A DNA stretch of 62,972 bases from an uncultured Caulobacterales bacterium (GCA_937929915.1 CALFUN010000034.1:1-62972); one strand, 5' to 3'. Shown: positions 7,830 to 17,133, counted from the first letter of the stretch. Program-made: numbers and translations. The notes: generated by a model from the sequence alone, not told the origin.

Positions 7830-9565
7830 GATGTGCGGCTTTTCAATTCACGCAGTGACCAGCGCACGCGATTAGACCGAGACTCCCCGTCCCCGTCCCC
7901 GTAAGCTTTACCTGAAATAACAAGTTGCTGCGTTTTCACAGGCTTATGGCCTTGCGATAAATATACGGAAGGCTCCACCTTTATGGGGCCGCCATCTGAT
8001 CTAAACCGCCAGCCTGATTTACCGTCGACAATCAGTAAAGCGCTTTGCTGATCTTGTGACAGGCTTACCCTGACATCAGGATGAAAATGAAAGCGAATAT
8101 CAAAAGCGATTTCATCTCTGCGGATGGGCTGCGACCCAAGCGGCACATACAAACTATCTTCGCCGCGAATATCATCGCCTTTATCATCTACAAAAAATCG
8201 CCGCCTATGCGAGAGCCCATAATCTGCACGGTAACCATCATGCGTCATTTCCAGCCAAACCCCAGAGCTTTGCTCTTTACGGGCGGCCTTCACAGGACCA
8301 GATTCATCTAAAATAGCCGCACCTAAAATGTTTGTTTTCCAACCTTCCGGCAGAAGACGTCCCGGAGATCGATTATCCAAAATCAAGGTACTGTGCGCAG
8401 CGGCCGCCCGAACAGGGCGTTGCCAAGCCCGCGGCTGCATATCGTTCCAGCCGCAATTCACAATCATACGTCCCTTTGCCACAGATAACTCAAACGCAAG
8501 GGGCGCCATATGCGCGCGTGTATCATAAGGTCGGTTTGGAGATGTGCCTGAATCGACTATTAAAGTCGCGCCGCCGCGCTCGACGCGCTGATAGCCCGTA
8601 TGCGGACAATAGCCAAAGGGCTTGGCTTCGCCCGGCGCAGCTTTTAATAGCTGGTCAATACGCGCCTTGCGGCTCTCGCCGCTACCGTGAAACGTCCCCA
8701 AAGCCCCGTCACTATGTCTAAAAAAAGCAACCATTGGCGTTAGTCGATCAATCGCGCGAGACATATGGCGTGAACCTTCAACACCGCGATCTTGTAATAA
8801 TGTATCTAAGGATAATAAAATTTCCAAAGCCTCTAAGGTCTGCCCCGGGCTCCGCGAGACATGTCCGCCATCAGATAAAATTTGCACATCAATTTCAGCA
8901 TCAAGTAAATCTAATCCTCGCGCGAGAAATCCATCCGCGCGCTCAACAAGTTTTGCGCCTCCCATGGCTAGCGCCGCAGCGGCGCGCAAACGCGCAAGGC
9001 CAGGCTGCGTCGATTTATAATGCGTCTTTAGGGCTTTTAATTGCTTATATACCGCACCGCGCCGCCGTCGTCCAATCGCGCTATCGACATTATCAGAAAA
9101 TGTCGGCGTCCAGAGCGTGAGCCAGTTAAACAGACGGCGCGCTAATATATCCGCCTGCCATGAAAAATCATTCCATTTCCCGTAAGTCACAATCCAGCTA
9201 TCAACATAGCCAATGGCGCGGGCTTGACCTATGCCATTTTTCTGACTGAGCAAGTCCTGCAGCCAATCAAATCCATGCAACCAATAGGCAAAATCCATTG
9301 AAGGCACTGCGACAGTCCATGGATCGCCTTGCAGACCAACATCAAGGCTTTGGCCGCTATATTCAAATTGCCCTTTCATCAGCTTTTCAGCCGCTCTGCT
9401 ATCCCCAATTTTAAAACTGGGCGCCGCAGGATGAAAGGCCGATATACGTGTCTTAAATTTTCCAGACCCCGCGTGTCTTGCAAATGTAGAACGTGAAAAT
9501 AGAGGCTGTAATTGTGCCTTTACCAGACTCGCATAAGGCGTCCAAAATGGAATGCGTTGAGACAT
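7826..9565 (-). CDS. Heparinase II/III family protein
   Basis: 579 residues with an N-terminal alpha/alpha-barrel region (FDWLQDLLSQ, FSWQADILARRLFNWL) and the heparinase II/III-like beta-sandwich beginning around GGATLIVDSGTSPN and including AAAHSTLILDNRSPGRLLP. The family includes polysaccharide lyases and many uncharacterised alphaproteobacterial proteins conserved near purH and rpe. No clear signal peptide is present, so the place of action is uncertain. It starts 37 bases after the rpe stop and overlaps the CapD-like gene, suggesting a shared role in surface polysaccharide metabolism (inference). Confidence 0.9.
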   Translation of the reverse strand: MSQRIPFWTPYASLVKAQLQPLFSRSTFARHAGSGKFKTRISAFHPAAPSFKIGDSRAAEKLMKGQFEYSGQSLDVGLQGDPWTVAVPSMDFAYWLHGFDWLQDLLSQKNGIGQARAIGYVDSWIVTYGKWNDFSWQADILARRLFNWLTLWTPTFSDNVDSAIGRRRRGAVYKQLKALKTHYKSTQPGLARLRAAAALAMGGAKLVERADGFLARGLDLLDAEIDVQILSDGGHVSRSPGQTLEALEILLSLDTLLQDRGVEGSRHMSRAIDRLTPMVAFFRHSDGALGTFHGSGESRKARIDQLLKAAPGEAKPFGYCPHTGYQRVERGGATLIVDSGTSPNRPYDTRAHMAPLAFELSVAKGRMIVNCGWNDMQPRAWQRPVRAAAAHSTLILDNRSPGRLLPEGWKTNILGAAILDESGPVKAARKEQSSGVWLEMTHDGYRADYGLSHRRRFFVDDKGDDIRGEDSLYVPLGSQPIRRDEIAFDIRFHFHPDVRVSLSQDQQSALLIVDGKSGWRFRSDGGPIKVEPSVYLSQGHKPVKTQQLVISGKAYGDGDGESRSNRVRWSLRELKSRTS

Positions 9566-9602
9566 GTTATTGCGGGCCCAAAGGCTCGTATCCAGCGCAG
9601 CG

Positions 9603-10280
9603 TTACGCGACTTGCGAGGCTACTGGCCCTCGCAACGCACGAATATTATCAGCATAGCTGCCCGCCCCTTTAAATACGGCACTCCCCGCCACTAAGGACG
9701 TTGCTCCTGCGGCGATACAGTCTTGCGATGTGATCGGATTTACGCCGCCATCAACCTCAAGGATTATATCACGTCCCGAGCGCTCTATCATACCGCGCAA
9801 GGCTTCAATCTTGGTGAGTTGTGATCGGATAAAACTCTGCCCGCCAAAGCCTGGATTTACGCTCATCACTAATATCATATCCAATAAATCAATCACAGGC
9901 TCAACAACATCTATTGGCGTGCCAGGATTGAGGACAAGACCTGCTTTTACACCCGCAGATTTGATTGTTTGCAAGCTACGATGCACATGAGGGCCGCTAT
10001 CGGGGTGAATGGAAATAATATCAGAGCCAGCTTCAATAAATGCAGGTATCAGACCATCAACAGGTTTTACCATTAAATGCACATCGAAAGGCTTATCAGA
10101 ATGAGGCCGCAGAGCTTTGACAACCATTGGTCCTATGGTCAAATTCGGGACATAATGATTATCCATCACATCAATATGAATCATATCTGCACCCGCCACA
10201 TCAATGTCGCGCACAGCTTGCCCTAAGGCTGCAAAGTCAGCCGACAGGATTGATGGGGAAATTAATATATTATCGCTCAT
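9603..10280 (-). CDS. rpe: Ribulose-phosphate 3-epimerase
   Basis: Rpe interconverts D-ribulose 5-phosphate and D-xylulose 5-phosphate in the pentose phosphate/Calvin pathways. The 225-residue TIM barrel is complete: [27 protein letters not shown] with the metal-binding His/Asp, FDVHLMV, the phosphate loop [13 protein letters not shown], and LEVDGGVN with the second catalytic Asp. Start, length and motifs are all standard. The promoter must lie between it and the terminator of the Cys-repeat gene at 10362-10388. Confidence 0.97.
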   Translation of the reverse strand: MSDNILISPSILSADFAALGQAVRDIDVAGADMIHIDVMDNHYVPNLTIGPMVVKALRPHSDKPFDVHLMVKPVDGLIPAFIEAGSDIISIHPDSGPHVHRSLQTIKSAGVKAGLVLNPGTPIDVVEPVIDLLDMILVMSVNPGFGGQSFIRSQLTKIEALRGMIERSGRDIILEVDGGVNPITSQDCIAAGATSLVAGSAVFKGAGSYADNIRALRGPVASQVA

Positions 10281-10361
10281 AAGACTTTTATTAACAGCGC
10301 AGACCTAATGGCGCAAGATAATGGGCCATGTCAGCCGTAAATTTTCTCGAAAGTCAGCCAC

Positions 10362-10388
10362 AAAAAACCCGCCTTATCTCAAGGCGGG
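10362..10388 (-). terminator. Rho-independent terminator of the Cys-repeat gene
   Basis: Read on the minus strand, CCCGCCTT (10388-10381) and AAGGCGGG (10375-10368) form an 8-bp GC-rich stem with a 5-base loop, followed by six T (10367-10362). It lies 46 bases downstream of the stop at 10434. Confidence 0.9.
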
Positions 10389-10433
10389 CAGGTAATCTCT
10401 TAAATATGCCAAATATGGCGTTGATTATCTAAC

Positions 10434-11291
10434 TTATTTTCTCACCGGTAGGTAATCATTTGCAGAGCCATGTGTGGCTGGCGCTTGATACCCAGTGGTG
10501 GCCCCAGCATCGCCTGTATATAGATCAACCGTAGCGCCTTGATAGGTGCTACCTGACCCATAGCTTGACGTCGTACTGACACCCAACTCGCCTGTTTGCA
10601 AACACGTCCCATCAGCTTGCGCTGTTGACCCCGTAGGACAGGCCGCTGTTTCGCCAGAATACACCGTACTACCAGAGCCGTAATCGCTAGAGCTGTAAGT
10701 GCTAGAGCTTGATGAAGAATAGCTTGAGTCAGACCCGTAGCTTGATGTTGAAGAGCTTGTATAACCGCTCGTGCCTGATTGTAGGCATGTCCCATCAGGC
10801 TGCGCTGTCGTACCAGCAGGGCAATCAACAGGCGCGGCTTGTGTTGTATATGATGTGGCCGCAGATTGTGTCGTATATGACTGCGTAGAATATGACGGTT
10901 CTACAGACTGGCTCGTATAGGATTGACTATGGCTTGGCTGTAAACATGTCCCATTTGGCTGGGCTGTTGTGCCAACTGGGCACGTGCCTGGCAAAATTTG
11001 CGAAGGCTGCGCGTAAACTGTCGCTGGCTGTGCAGGAATAGGGGCAGGTTGCGCATAGACAGGCGCAGGCTGTGTGTAAACAACGGCTGGCGCAGCGGGC
11101 GGCTGTATATAAACAGGGGCTTGCGGCACTGGCGCGACAACAGGACAAGGCTGCTCGCAATGACCGCCCTCATATGCCCCTACATTGCCGTAGCGGCTTG
11201 ACGTTTGCGCGTTCGTTAAAGCTGAAATTGACAAAGCTGATACACCTAATGTGGCAATCAAAGCTGTGCGGATTAATGTGTTAGTGCTCAT
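10434..11291 (-). CDS. Secreted Cys-repeat, Pro/Gln/Ser-rich hypothetical protein
   Basis: 285 residues with a signal peptide (LIRTALIATLGVSALSISAL...NAQ). ATG 11291 is chosen because GGGAGG lies 5 bases upstream. After a VYAQPAP-type proline-rich segment (~50-97) come three near-identical 15-residue modules, CPVGTTAQPNGTCLQ, CPAGTTAQPDGTCLQ and CPTGSTAQADGTCLQ, at about residues 104, 157 and 218. They are separated by Ser/Tyr/Thr/Gly-rich linkers. Each module has two Cys and could form its own disulphide loop. No family is recognised; an envelope or surface structural role is a guess. It sits between rsmB and rpe with its own terminator. Confidence 0.8.
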   Translation of the reverse strand: MSTNTLIRTALIATLGVSALSISALTNAQTSSRYGNVGAYEGGHCEQPCPVVAPVPQAPVYIQPPAAPAVVYTQPAPVYAQPAPIPAQPATVYAQPSQILPGTCPVGTTAQPNGTCLQPSHSQSYTSQSVEPSYSTQSYTTQSAATSYTTQAAPVDCPAGTTAQPDGTCLQSGTSGYTSSSTSSYGSDSSYSSSSSSTYSSSDYGSGSTVYSGETAACPTGSTAQADGTCLQTGELGVSTTSSYGSGSTYQGATVDLYTGDAGATTGYQAPATHGSANDYLPVRK

Positions 11292-11372
11292 ATGAGCCTC
11301 CCATTTTGAAACATCTTGGCAGTTGACTTGCAATCTATAGACCAAATTAAGGTTAATACAGGATTTACAAAA

Positions 11373-12791
11373 CTATATTTCTTCCTTTGGCCGGTTATTA
11401 TATGCAAGCGCCGCGATAAAAAACCCATCCATACCGCCATTTTCAGATAAATCTGACGGCAAACTGCGCAAGGCTCCGCCTTCAAAACGTGTTTCAGGCA
11501 AATTAAGCCCTAGCTCAGTGTTCATAGAGCTTGGAATGGAAATAAGGCGAAAATCTGGCAAGTCGCGTAAAAAGCGATTAATACGTGGATGGCTCTCCTC
11601 AGGTTGAAGCGAACAGACGGAATATATCAAAAGACCTTCGGGCTTTACCCACTTTGCTGCCTGCTTAAGTAACTTATCTTGTAATTTGGTCAAATCAGAC
11701 ACAATTTTCGGCGTACGATTATAAAGCACGTCAGGGTGGCGGCGATATGTACCCGTCGCAGAACACGGCGCGTCAAGCAAAATCACGTCAAATTTTTCGG
11801 CAGCCTCCCATTCTAAGGCATCCGCACAGACAATATCGGCCTTCAGCCCTGTTCGGGCTAAATTCTCCTCAAGACGTTTTAACCGCGTCTCTGATCGATC
11901 TAAAGCTGTAACCTCAGCGCCCATTGCGGCAAGCTGTAGCGTTTTCCCGCCTGGCGCTGCGCATAAATCCAAAATCTTTTTATCCTTTAAATCACCGCCA
12001 AGCCCCTTGGCAATTTGTGCAGGCAAGCTCGCAGCAATGTCCTGTGCCCACCAATGCCCCTCCTCAAATCCCTCAAGCGCTGTGACATCCCCAATGCTTT
12101 GCAAACGCACAGTATGTTTGCCAATGACCATGCCTTCAAGTCTTTGCGCCCACTCATGCGCGTTCCCATTTATTTGCAAATCAAGTACGGGGTCTTTCAT
12201 CAAGCGCGCCGACATTTTGCGCAGCTCGGCCTTACCATAAGTTTTTTCCCAGCTTGTGCGTATCCAGCCTGGTATATTCGCGCTTGGCGCAACAGCCCCC
12301 GCTAGCTTTGGCCCCTCTTTGGCAACATTGCGTAAAACGGCATTGGCCATTTTAGCAAAACCTTTCGCCGAACTGCGCGATTTGAGAACATCAACAGTTT
12401 CGCCAACAGCGGCATGAGCTGGGGTTTTTAAAAATAAAATTTGCGCGGCGGCCGTTTGCAGCACTGACATTGTAAAAGATGGCGGCGCTTCGCGTAAAAA
12501 GGGCTTTAACGCCGCTTTAATTTGGGCATGCCGCCGAAATGTTGTGGCTACAATGGCACGCGCAAAGGCTCGGTCACGTGATGATAACGTATTATAATCG
12601 GCCAGACTGCTTAAAGCTTGCTCTAAAACGGTATTATTTTTTAAAATATCTTGCAACGCCATCGCAGCCGCACGGCGAGTCTTAACAGAATCGCGCACAA
12701 CGATTTGTTGGCGCGTGGGCGGCGGCATCGCTGGCCTCGCACGTGTAGATTGACGGTTATATGGAGGTTTTTTCGTGAATTTATCGTTCAT
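11373..12791 (-). CDS. rsmB: RsmB-type 16S rRNA (cytosine-C5) methyltransferase
   Basis: 472 residues: an N-terminal NusB-like helical domain (~40-170) and a C-terminal SAM-dependent Nol1/Nop2/Sun methyltransferase domain. The SAM site is KILDLCAAPGGKTLQLA; LLDAPCSATGTYRRHPDV and YSVCSLQPEESH carry the paired cysteines of the m5C mechanism. Start 12791 (MNDKFTKKPP) is used because AGGGGGCAGG precedes it; longer frames have no ribosome site. RsmB methylates C967 of 16S rRNA in E. coli; the exact target here is assumed by homology. Confidence 0.93.
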   Translation of the reverse strand: MNDKFTKKPPYNRQSTRARPAMPPPTRQQIVVRDSVKTRRAAAMALQDILKNNTVLEQALSSLADYNTLSSRDRAFARAIVATTFRRHAQIKAALKPFLREAPPSFTMSVLQTAAAQILFLKTPAHAAVGETVDVLKSRSSAKGFAKMANAVLRNVAKEGPKLAGAVAPSANIPGWIRTSWEKTYGKAELRKMSARLMKDPVLDLQINGNAHEWAQRLEGMVIGKHTVRLQSIGDVTALEGFEEGHWWAQDIAASLPAQIAKGLGGDLKDKKILDLCAAPGGKTLQLAAMGAEVTALDRSETRLKRLEENLARTGLKADIVCADALEWEAAEKFDVILLDAPCSATGTYRRHPDVLYNRTPKIVSDLTKLQDKLLKQAAKWVKPEGLLIYSVCSLQPEESHPRINRFLRDLPDFRLISIPSSMNTELGLNLPETRFEGGALRSLPSDLSENGGMDGFFIAALAYNNRPKEEI

Positions 12792-13020
12792 AACCTGCCC
12801 CCTAGCAGAGGCACAGCGATAACGATAGTGCCGATACGTCCCGTGAAAATTAAGAACTATGGTAAATAACGGCCTAACGCGCACTTAATCAAATTTTATC
12901 GCTCATACTGTATCAACACGGTTCATACCATTGACCTGCCTTAGACAATAAGATGGGTCAAAATGTCAGACTAGATGTTTCAAGTTTGACGGATTGCATA
13001 GATAGGGATAGCAAGCAGGC
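12792..13020. other. Divergent intergenic region between rsmB and the SDHAF4-like gene
   Basis: No ORF, repeat or strong hairpin is visible. A TTGACG at 12986-12991 has no well-spaced -10 partner before the gene at 13021. The promoters of both flanking genes must lie here but I cannot assign them. Confidence 0.4.
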
Positions 13021-13224
13021 ATGACAGATGTGCCTGACAAAACGCCCCCTATCACCAAAACGCTAACGCCCGCTGCAAAGCGCGCTTTAGCAGAAGCTGC
13101 TGCGCGCCGTAAGGCGCAGGCCGCAAAAGAGGCAAGCCGTCCTGCTGAAAAAGCTGGTCCAAAAGGTGCAGAACCCACACGCTATGGCGATTGGGAACGC
13201 GGCGGAATTTGTTACGACTTTTAA
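13021..13224 (+). CDS. DUF1674 protein, SDHAF4-like succinate dehydrogenase assembly factor
   Basis: 67 residues. An Ala/Lys-rich N-terminal helix is followed by the diagnostic C-terminus GPKGAEPTRYGDWERGGICYDF, the DUF1674 signature. Mitochondrial SDHAF4 binds flavinated SdhA and promotes complex II assembly; the alphaproteobacterial homologues are assumed to do the same. It is single-cistron, with no sdh genes nearby. Confidence 0.9.
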   Translation: MTDVPDKTPPITKTLTPAAKRALAEAAARRKAQAAKEASRPAEKAGPKGAEPTRYGDWERGGICYDF

Positions 13225-13307
13225 GTCAGGCATGATCGCTATTTTGCACCTGCGAGATTAACTTGCGCAAGGAATGTCTCTTTGCGCGCTAACGTGGGAG
13301 AGGCAGA

Positions 13308-14399
13308 ATGCCGATCAAAACTGTAATCGCTGGCGGTGTCAGCATTTTAGGTGTTCTAGCGATGTCCGCAGGCACTGCATTTGCAAATGGATGTTTTGCA
13401 GGGCAAAACTGTAACGTAGGATCGGTTGTTGTCGACCCTTATACGCCGAAATATGGCCCTGTGACGATACGTAACACGGAACCTTTGGGGCATCTGCGCT
13501 CTGTGAATTTCCAGCACGCGCCAAATGTATCGATTACGCGCGTTCATGGCCTTGCGCCAAATGTTGCTTTATCTGATGCACCGTCACAATTTACAGGCGG
13601 ATGTAATCCATCTTCAACCGTCTATTGCCGTGCAGGCTCTGGCGTCGCCGCACCTGCGCCGATTGTTCAAGCTCCAGTCTTTCAAGCGCCGATTGTTCAA
13701 GCCCCTATTGTTCAAGCGCCCATCGCGCCTGTTCAAGTTCAAACCTATCAGCCGCAGCAGCCGCTTCGCACATGGATTGGCGGCGGTTATGATCCATCAA
13801 AATTCATTCCGCGCCAATATGGTGACAATACACTCACACCAGGTATCGCGCATATTCCAACCTCTATTGTTGACCGCGACCCGGTTCGGGCCGACCAAGT
13901 ATTAAATTCTGGCCGTACAATCGCGCAACCTATCGCTAATGGCGGTGTGGCTCCGCGCTCTGAAACCTATCATGTGCTGCAAAATGCAGGCCCGAATGCC
14001 CAATTTATTCAAGGCCCAACACTCAGCGGCCCTGTTCTATCTGGCCCTGTTTTCGCAAGCGGATTACCCGCTTTGCCAACGCCCACGCCTGTTCACGCCC
14101 CGCTTCAATATGCACAACCTGCATATGGACAGCCAACCGCTCCGGTTGTTGCAGGTCACGGAACATTTGCGTCTAATGTCGGCGCTGATGGGACATATTG
14201 GGAAAAAACCTCAGGTCTTACAAATTTTGGCGATACAGTCGCAACACAGGTTATCTGCAAGCGCAAATTACCAACACAAGTCGTTCATCCTGTTATCGGT
14301 GTTCCAACGCCGACATGCCAAACGGCTGGTCATGGCCCGCATGCTGCCCATAATGCCCCTTACGGCACGGTGAGTCCAACAGGTGTTTGGACGCATTAA
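13308..14399 (+). CDS. Secreted Pro/Gln/Val-rich hypothetical protein with PIVQAP repeats
   Basis: 363 residues with a signal peptide ending near GTAFA-N. Around residues 115-145 there is a tandem run of PIVQA/PVFQA units (DNA about 13656-13735). The rest is rich in Pro, Thr, Val and His, with GPVLSGPVF repeats and a few conserved-looking Cys (NGCFAGQNC, GGCNPSSTVYC, QVICKRKL, PTCQTAGHG). I recognise no domain. GGGAG lies upstream of the ATG. Together with the following secreted gene it may form an envelope-associated pair, but function is unknown. Confidence 0.75.
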   Translation: MPIKTVIAGGVSILGVLAMSAGTAFANGCFAGQNCNVGSVVVDPYTPKYGPVTIRNTEPLGHLRSVNFQHAPNVSITRVHGLAPNVALSDAPSQFTGGCNPSSTVYCRAGSGVAAPAPIVQAPVFQAPIVQAPIVQAPIAPVQVQTYQPQQPLRTWIGGGYDPSKFIPRQYGDNTLTPGIAHIPTSIVDRDPVRADQVLNSGRTIAQPIANGGVAPRSETYHVLQNAGPNAQFIQGPTLSGPVLSGPVFASGLPALPTPTPVHAPLQYAQPAYGQPTAPVVAGHGTFASNVGADGTYWEKTSGLTNFGDTVATQVICKRKLPTQVVHPVIGVPTPTCQTAGHGPHAAHNAPYGTVSPTGVWTH

Positions 14400-14410
14400 T
14401 TCTAAATAAT

Positions 14411-14439
14411 GTTAAGCTCTGCATCCTGCGGAGCTTAAC
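14411..14439 (+). other. Strong hairpin without T-run after the PIVQAP gene
   Basis: GTTAAGCTCTGCA (14411-14423) and TGCGGAGCTTAAC (14427-14439) form a 13-bp stem with one T-G pair and a 3-base loop, 11 bases after the stop. No T-tract follows, so it may be a 3' stability element or an imperfect terminator. Confidence 0.55.
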
Positions 14440-14544
14440 AAATGAGGCGCAAAATTCTCCTAAAGCGGGAATCAACTTGATAGCCTCAATTTTAAAGTCT
14501 TTATAACAAACGCGAAAATGCGTGAGAAATGAAAGGTGGGGAAA

Positions 14545-15114
14545 ATGGTATCTCGTTTAATCAAAAGCGCGGCTCTTATAACAGTGAGCGCAACTCTCTC
14601 AACATATGCTTTGGCGGGTCATTATGGCTCAAATACAGCCTATCATTCAGGCACATATCACAGCTCTGTTTCTAACACATATGCAGGCGTAGCTTCGCCC
14701 GCTTATGCAGATGCGAAATATGGCACAGGGTCTATTTCAAATGCCTATGCAGGCTCAGAGGTTGAAATCTTTGGGTTTACGGGTGCGCCTAGCACAGTGG
14801 CTGGACTTGGCCCGAATGAAAGCCTGCGGGCAACAAATTGCCCAACAAATGTCTATAATCCAGATGGCGGCCGTGTTTTAGGTTGTTACAATGTCGTTAA
14901 ACCTGCCGCGCCTGCCCCTATTGCGCAGACAAGTTATTACCGCGTTGTACGTCCTGTGATTTATGTCCGTTATCCTGTGGCCTGCTGCGCGCCGCGCCCG
15001 GTTATACGGCCTGCTGTGCAGCCTGTTTGTAACACGCAGGTCAAACCAGCTTGGTCATCACGTTATGGCGCAAATGGATTTTCTGCGCCAAAAACGAAAA
15101 GATGCGGTTGGTAA
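14545..15114 (+). CDS. Secreted Tyr/Ala-rich hypothetical protein
   Basis: 189 residues starting MVSRLIKSAALITVSATLSTYALA, a clear signal peptide. ATG 14545 is chosen over an in-frame GTG at 14536 because AGGTGGGG (14534-14541) is the ribosome site. The mature part has a NAYAGS/NTYAGV-type repeat (two to three copies before residue 70), a segment with NCPTNVYNPDGGRVLGCYNV, and a Pro/Val/Cys-rich C-terminus (YPVACCAPRPVIRPAVQPVC). Similar composition to the preceding gene suggests a related envelope role. No named family. It is followed by a terminator. Confidence 0.75.
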   Translation: MVSRLIKSAALITVSATLSTYALAGHYGSNTAYHSGTYHSSVSNTYAGVASPAYADAKYGTGSISNAYAGSEVEIFGFTGAPSTVAGLGPNESLRATNCPTNVYNPDGGRVLGCYNVVKPAAPAPIAQTSYYRVVRPVIYVRYPVACCAPRPVIRPAVQPVCNTQVKPAWSSRYGANGFSAPKTKRCGW

Positions 15115-15144
15115 GCCCGCAAATTCAATAAATATATTTTTCAA

Positions 15145-15169
15145 AACCCGTCTTCATGGCGGGTTTTTT
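15145..15169 (+). terminator. Rho-independent terminator
   Basis: AACCCGTC (15145-15152) with GGCGGG (15158-15163) and the following TT gives an 8-bp stem containing one T-G pair, with a 5-base loop and T6. It ends the secreted-protein transcript and may work weakly for convergent pyrF as well. Confidence 0.85.
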
Positions 15170-15185
15170 ATATCTATAAAGCATT

Positions 15186-15920
15186 TTAAAACTGCATATT
15201 TTGCGTAATGGCCTGCGCAGCTTGGCAAGGATCATCTGCCTGCGTGATTGGCCGCCCGACAACCAAATGCGACGCTCCTGATTTTAGCGCGGCCTGCGGA
15301 GTTGCAATCCGTTTTTGATCCCCTGCCTTTGTCCCAGCAGGGCGCACACCTGGCGTGACAATTAAAAACCCATCTGGCACAACTGCGCGAATAGCGGCCG
15401 CTTCAAGCGGGCTGGCGACAACCCCGTCAATGCCCGCTTTTAAGGCTTGCTCGACACGGCGCATAACAAGATCTTCCGTATTATCATTATAGCCGATTTC
15501 CATCAGCGCTTGGCGATCCAGTGAGGTTAATACAGTCACACCGAGAATCTTCAAACTGGACTGTCCTTTGCCAATGGCTGCCGCACTCATAACATCAGGC
15601 CGTGCATGCACGGTTAAAAAATTCGCGCCAGCGCCTGAATTAAGATTGGCAATGGAGCGCGTCGCTTTTTCAACAGTGGCCCCAATATCATGCAGTTTAA
15701 AATCATAAAATATATGTTTGCCTTGGGCTTTAAGTACCTGTCCAAGCTCTACGCCGCCAATGGGCAAAAGCTGTAACCCGATTTTGTAGCTCGCCACGCT
15801 CTCGCCAAGGCGGTCTACCATAGCGCGGGCCGCATCAATACTCGGCAAATCCAATGCCACAAATAAGCGCGGATCCGCTTTAACGTTATCTATTGGCGCA
15901 TGAGTGGATGCCATATGCAT
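15186..15920 (-). CDS. pyrF: Orotidine 5'-phosphate decarboxylase
   Basis: PyrF decarboxylates OMP to UMP, the last step of de novo pyrimidine synthesis. The 244-residue barrel shows LFVALDLPSIDAA, the signature FYDFKLHDIGATVEKA with the catalytic Asp/Lys/Asp set, VTVLTSLD, and the phosphate-binding end VTPGVRP...VVGRPIT. An in-frame ATG at 15914 is an alternative start. The ATG shares a base with the stop of the upstream SDR gene (TAATG), so the two are translationally coupled. Confidence 0.96.
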   Translation of the reverse strand: MHMASTHAPIDNVKADPRLFVALDLPSIDAARAMVDRLGESVASYKIGLQLLPIGGVELGQVLKAQGKHIFYDFKLHDIGATVEKATRSIANLNSGAGANFLTVHARPDVMSAAAIGKGQSSLKILGVTVLTSLDRQALMEIGYNDNTEDLVMRRVEQALKAGIDGVVASPLEAAAIRAVVPDGFLIVTPGVRPAGTKAGDQKRIATPQAALKSGASHLVVGRPITQADDPCQAAQAITQNMQF

Positions 15921-16726
15921 TATGTCTTTCTAAATTTTTCTGAATTGCGCGCCATAAGATTTTGCGTCACGGACACAGGAAGCCATCTTGCAAGCAAGGC
16001 TATAAGCTTATTCACTCGTCCTGTTATGTAAACCGCGCGGTTTCTCTCTAGCGCCTCAACACCGAATTGGGCACATTCATCTGCATCCATCATCATGAAG
16101 GCTGGTAGCTTATTCATCGCCTCGCGCGTGCCGTTCACATCATGAAACTCTGTATATGTAAACCCAGGGCAAAGTGCGCTCACCAGCACACCTGTTCCTT
16201 CCATTTCCAAATTTAAACTCTCGGAGAATTTCACAAGATAGCTCTTGACCGCTGCATATAATGTATGCCCGCGAGAGCCTGGCATATGCCCCGCAAGGCT
16301 TGCCACATTCATAACCCGCCCAAAACCACGATCAATCATATCAGGTAAAAGCGCATGGGTCAGCTCGCACGGTACACTCAGCATAAGATGATTAAACCTT
16401 GCATGATCTGTCCACGGACTATCCAAATATAGCCCTGGATGACCGTAACCTGCATTATTGACCACACCGTCAATGCGCAATCCTTTTGCTTTAATCGCCG
16501 AGATTAATTTTGGCACAGCTTTATTATCAAAGAGATCTGCCGTGAGGCTATGGGCCGTGATGCCAAATTCTTCGGATAATTCTGCACCTAACGCATCAAG
16601 GCGCTCTGTGCGGCGCGCAACTAGAACCAAATCCCAGCCGCGTATCGCATATTCACGAGCAATCGCCGCCCCAATCCCCGCAGACGCCCCCGTGATTAGC
16701 ATGACAGGATTTTTAGGTTTGGGCAT
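15920..16726 (-). CDS. Short-chain dehydrogenase/reductase
   Basis: 268 residues of a classical SDR: LITGASAGIGAAIARE (NAD(P)-binding TGxxxGIG), NNAGYG, and the catalytic YAAVK. Arg/Arg after the second strand (VARRTERL) points to NADPH preference. The C-terminal stretch (LIALLARWLPVSVTQNLMARNSEKFRK) resembles the DltE/YqjQ group, whose substrates are unknown. It is coupled to pyrF by a 1-base overlap. Confidence 0.92.
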   Translation of the reverse strand: MPKPKNPVMLITGASAGIGAAIAREYAIRGWDLVLVARRTERLDALGAELSEEFGITAHSLTADLFDNKAVPKLISAIKAKGLRIDGVVNNAGYGHPGLYLDSPWTDHARFNHLMLSVPCELTHALLPDMIDRGFGRVMNVASLAGHMPGSRGHTLYAAVKSYLVKFSESLNLEMEGTGVLVSALCPGFTYTEFHDVNGTREAMNKLPAFMMMDADECAQFGVEALERNRAVYITGRVNKLIALLARWLPVSVTQNLMARNSEKFRKT

Positions 16727-16806
16727 ATATGTTCCAACGGGGTTTCATGTTACAAATCTCTCGCTAGAAGTCTAGCCAAAGCTCGGCTCGCAATAAAGGG
16801 AATTCG

Positions 16807-17133
16807 ATGTCAAAACAGCTATTTTTGTTATGCGGGCTTATAACACTTGGCCTGAGCGCTTGCGCAACACATACAAATCCAGAGCGTTATGCCTTAACAT
16901 CATGTGATAATTTACGCGCTCTGCAAGCTGCATATGAACGGGATGTCAATATTACGGCAAAACCGCCAACAGACGGCATTAACGCGCTTGATAGGCGTGG
17001 CCGCCAAGAGACGGCGGCTGGCAACCCTCAAAAAGATTATAGAGCCCTTAGCCGTAGCGCGCGGGCCGATATAGACTCTATACGTGCGGCCTATCGCCAG
17101 AATAAATGCACAGATAAAACAGATCGGCTATAA
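16807..17133 (+). CDS. Small lipoprotein of unknown function
   Basis: 108 residues, MSKQLFLLCGLITLGLSAC: signal sequence with lipobox LSAC, lipid attachment at Cys19. The mature part is helical, charged and contains two further Cys. No family recognised. It ends inside the terminator hairpin at 17117-17150. Confidence 0.75.
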   Translation: MSKQLFLLCGLITLGLSACATHTNPERYALTSCDNLRALQAAYERDVNITAKPPTDGINALDRRGRQETAAGNPQKDYRALSRSARADIDSIRAAYRQNKCTDKTDRL

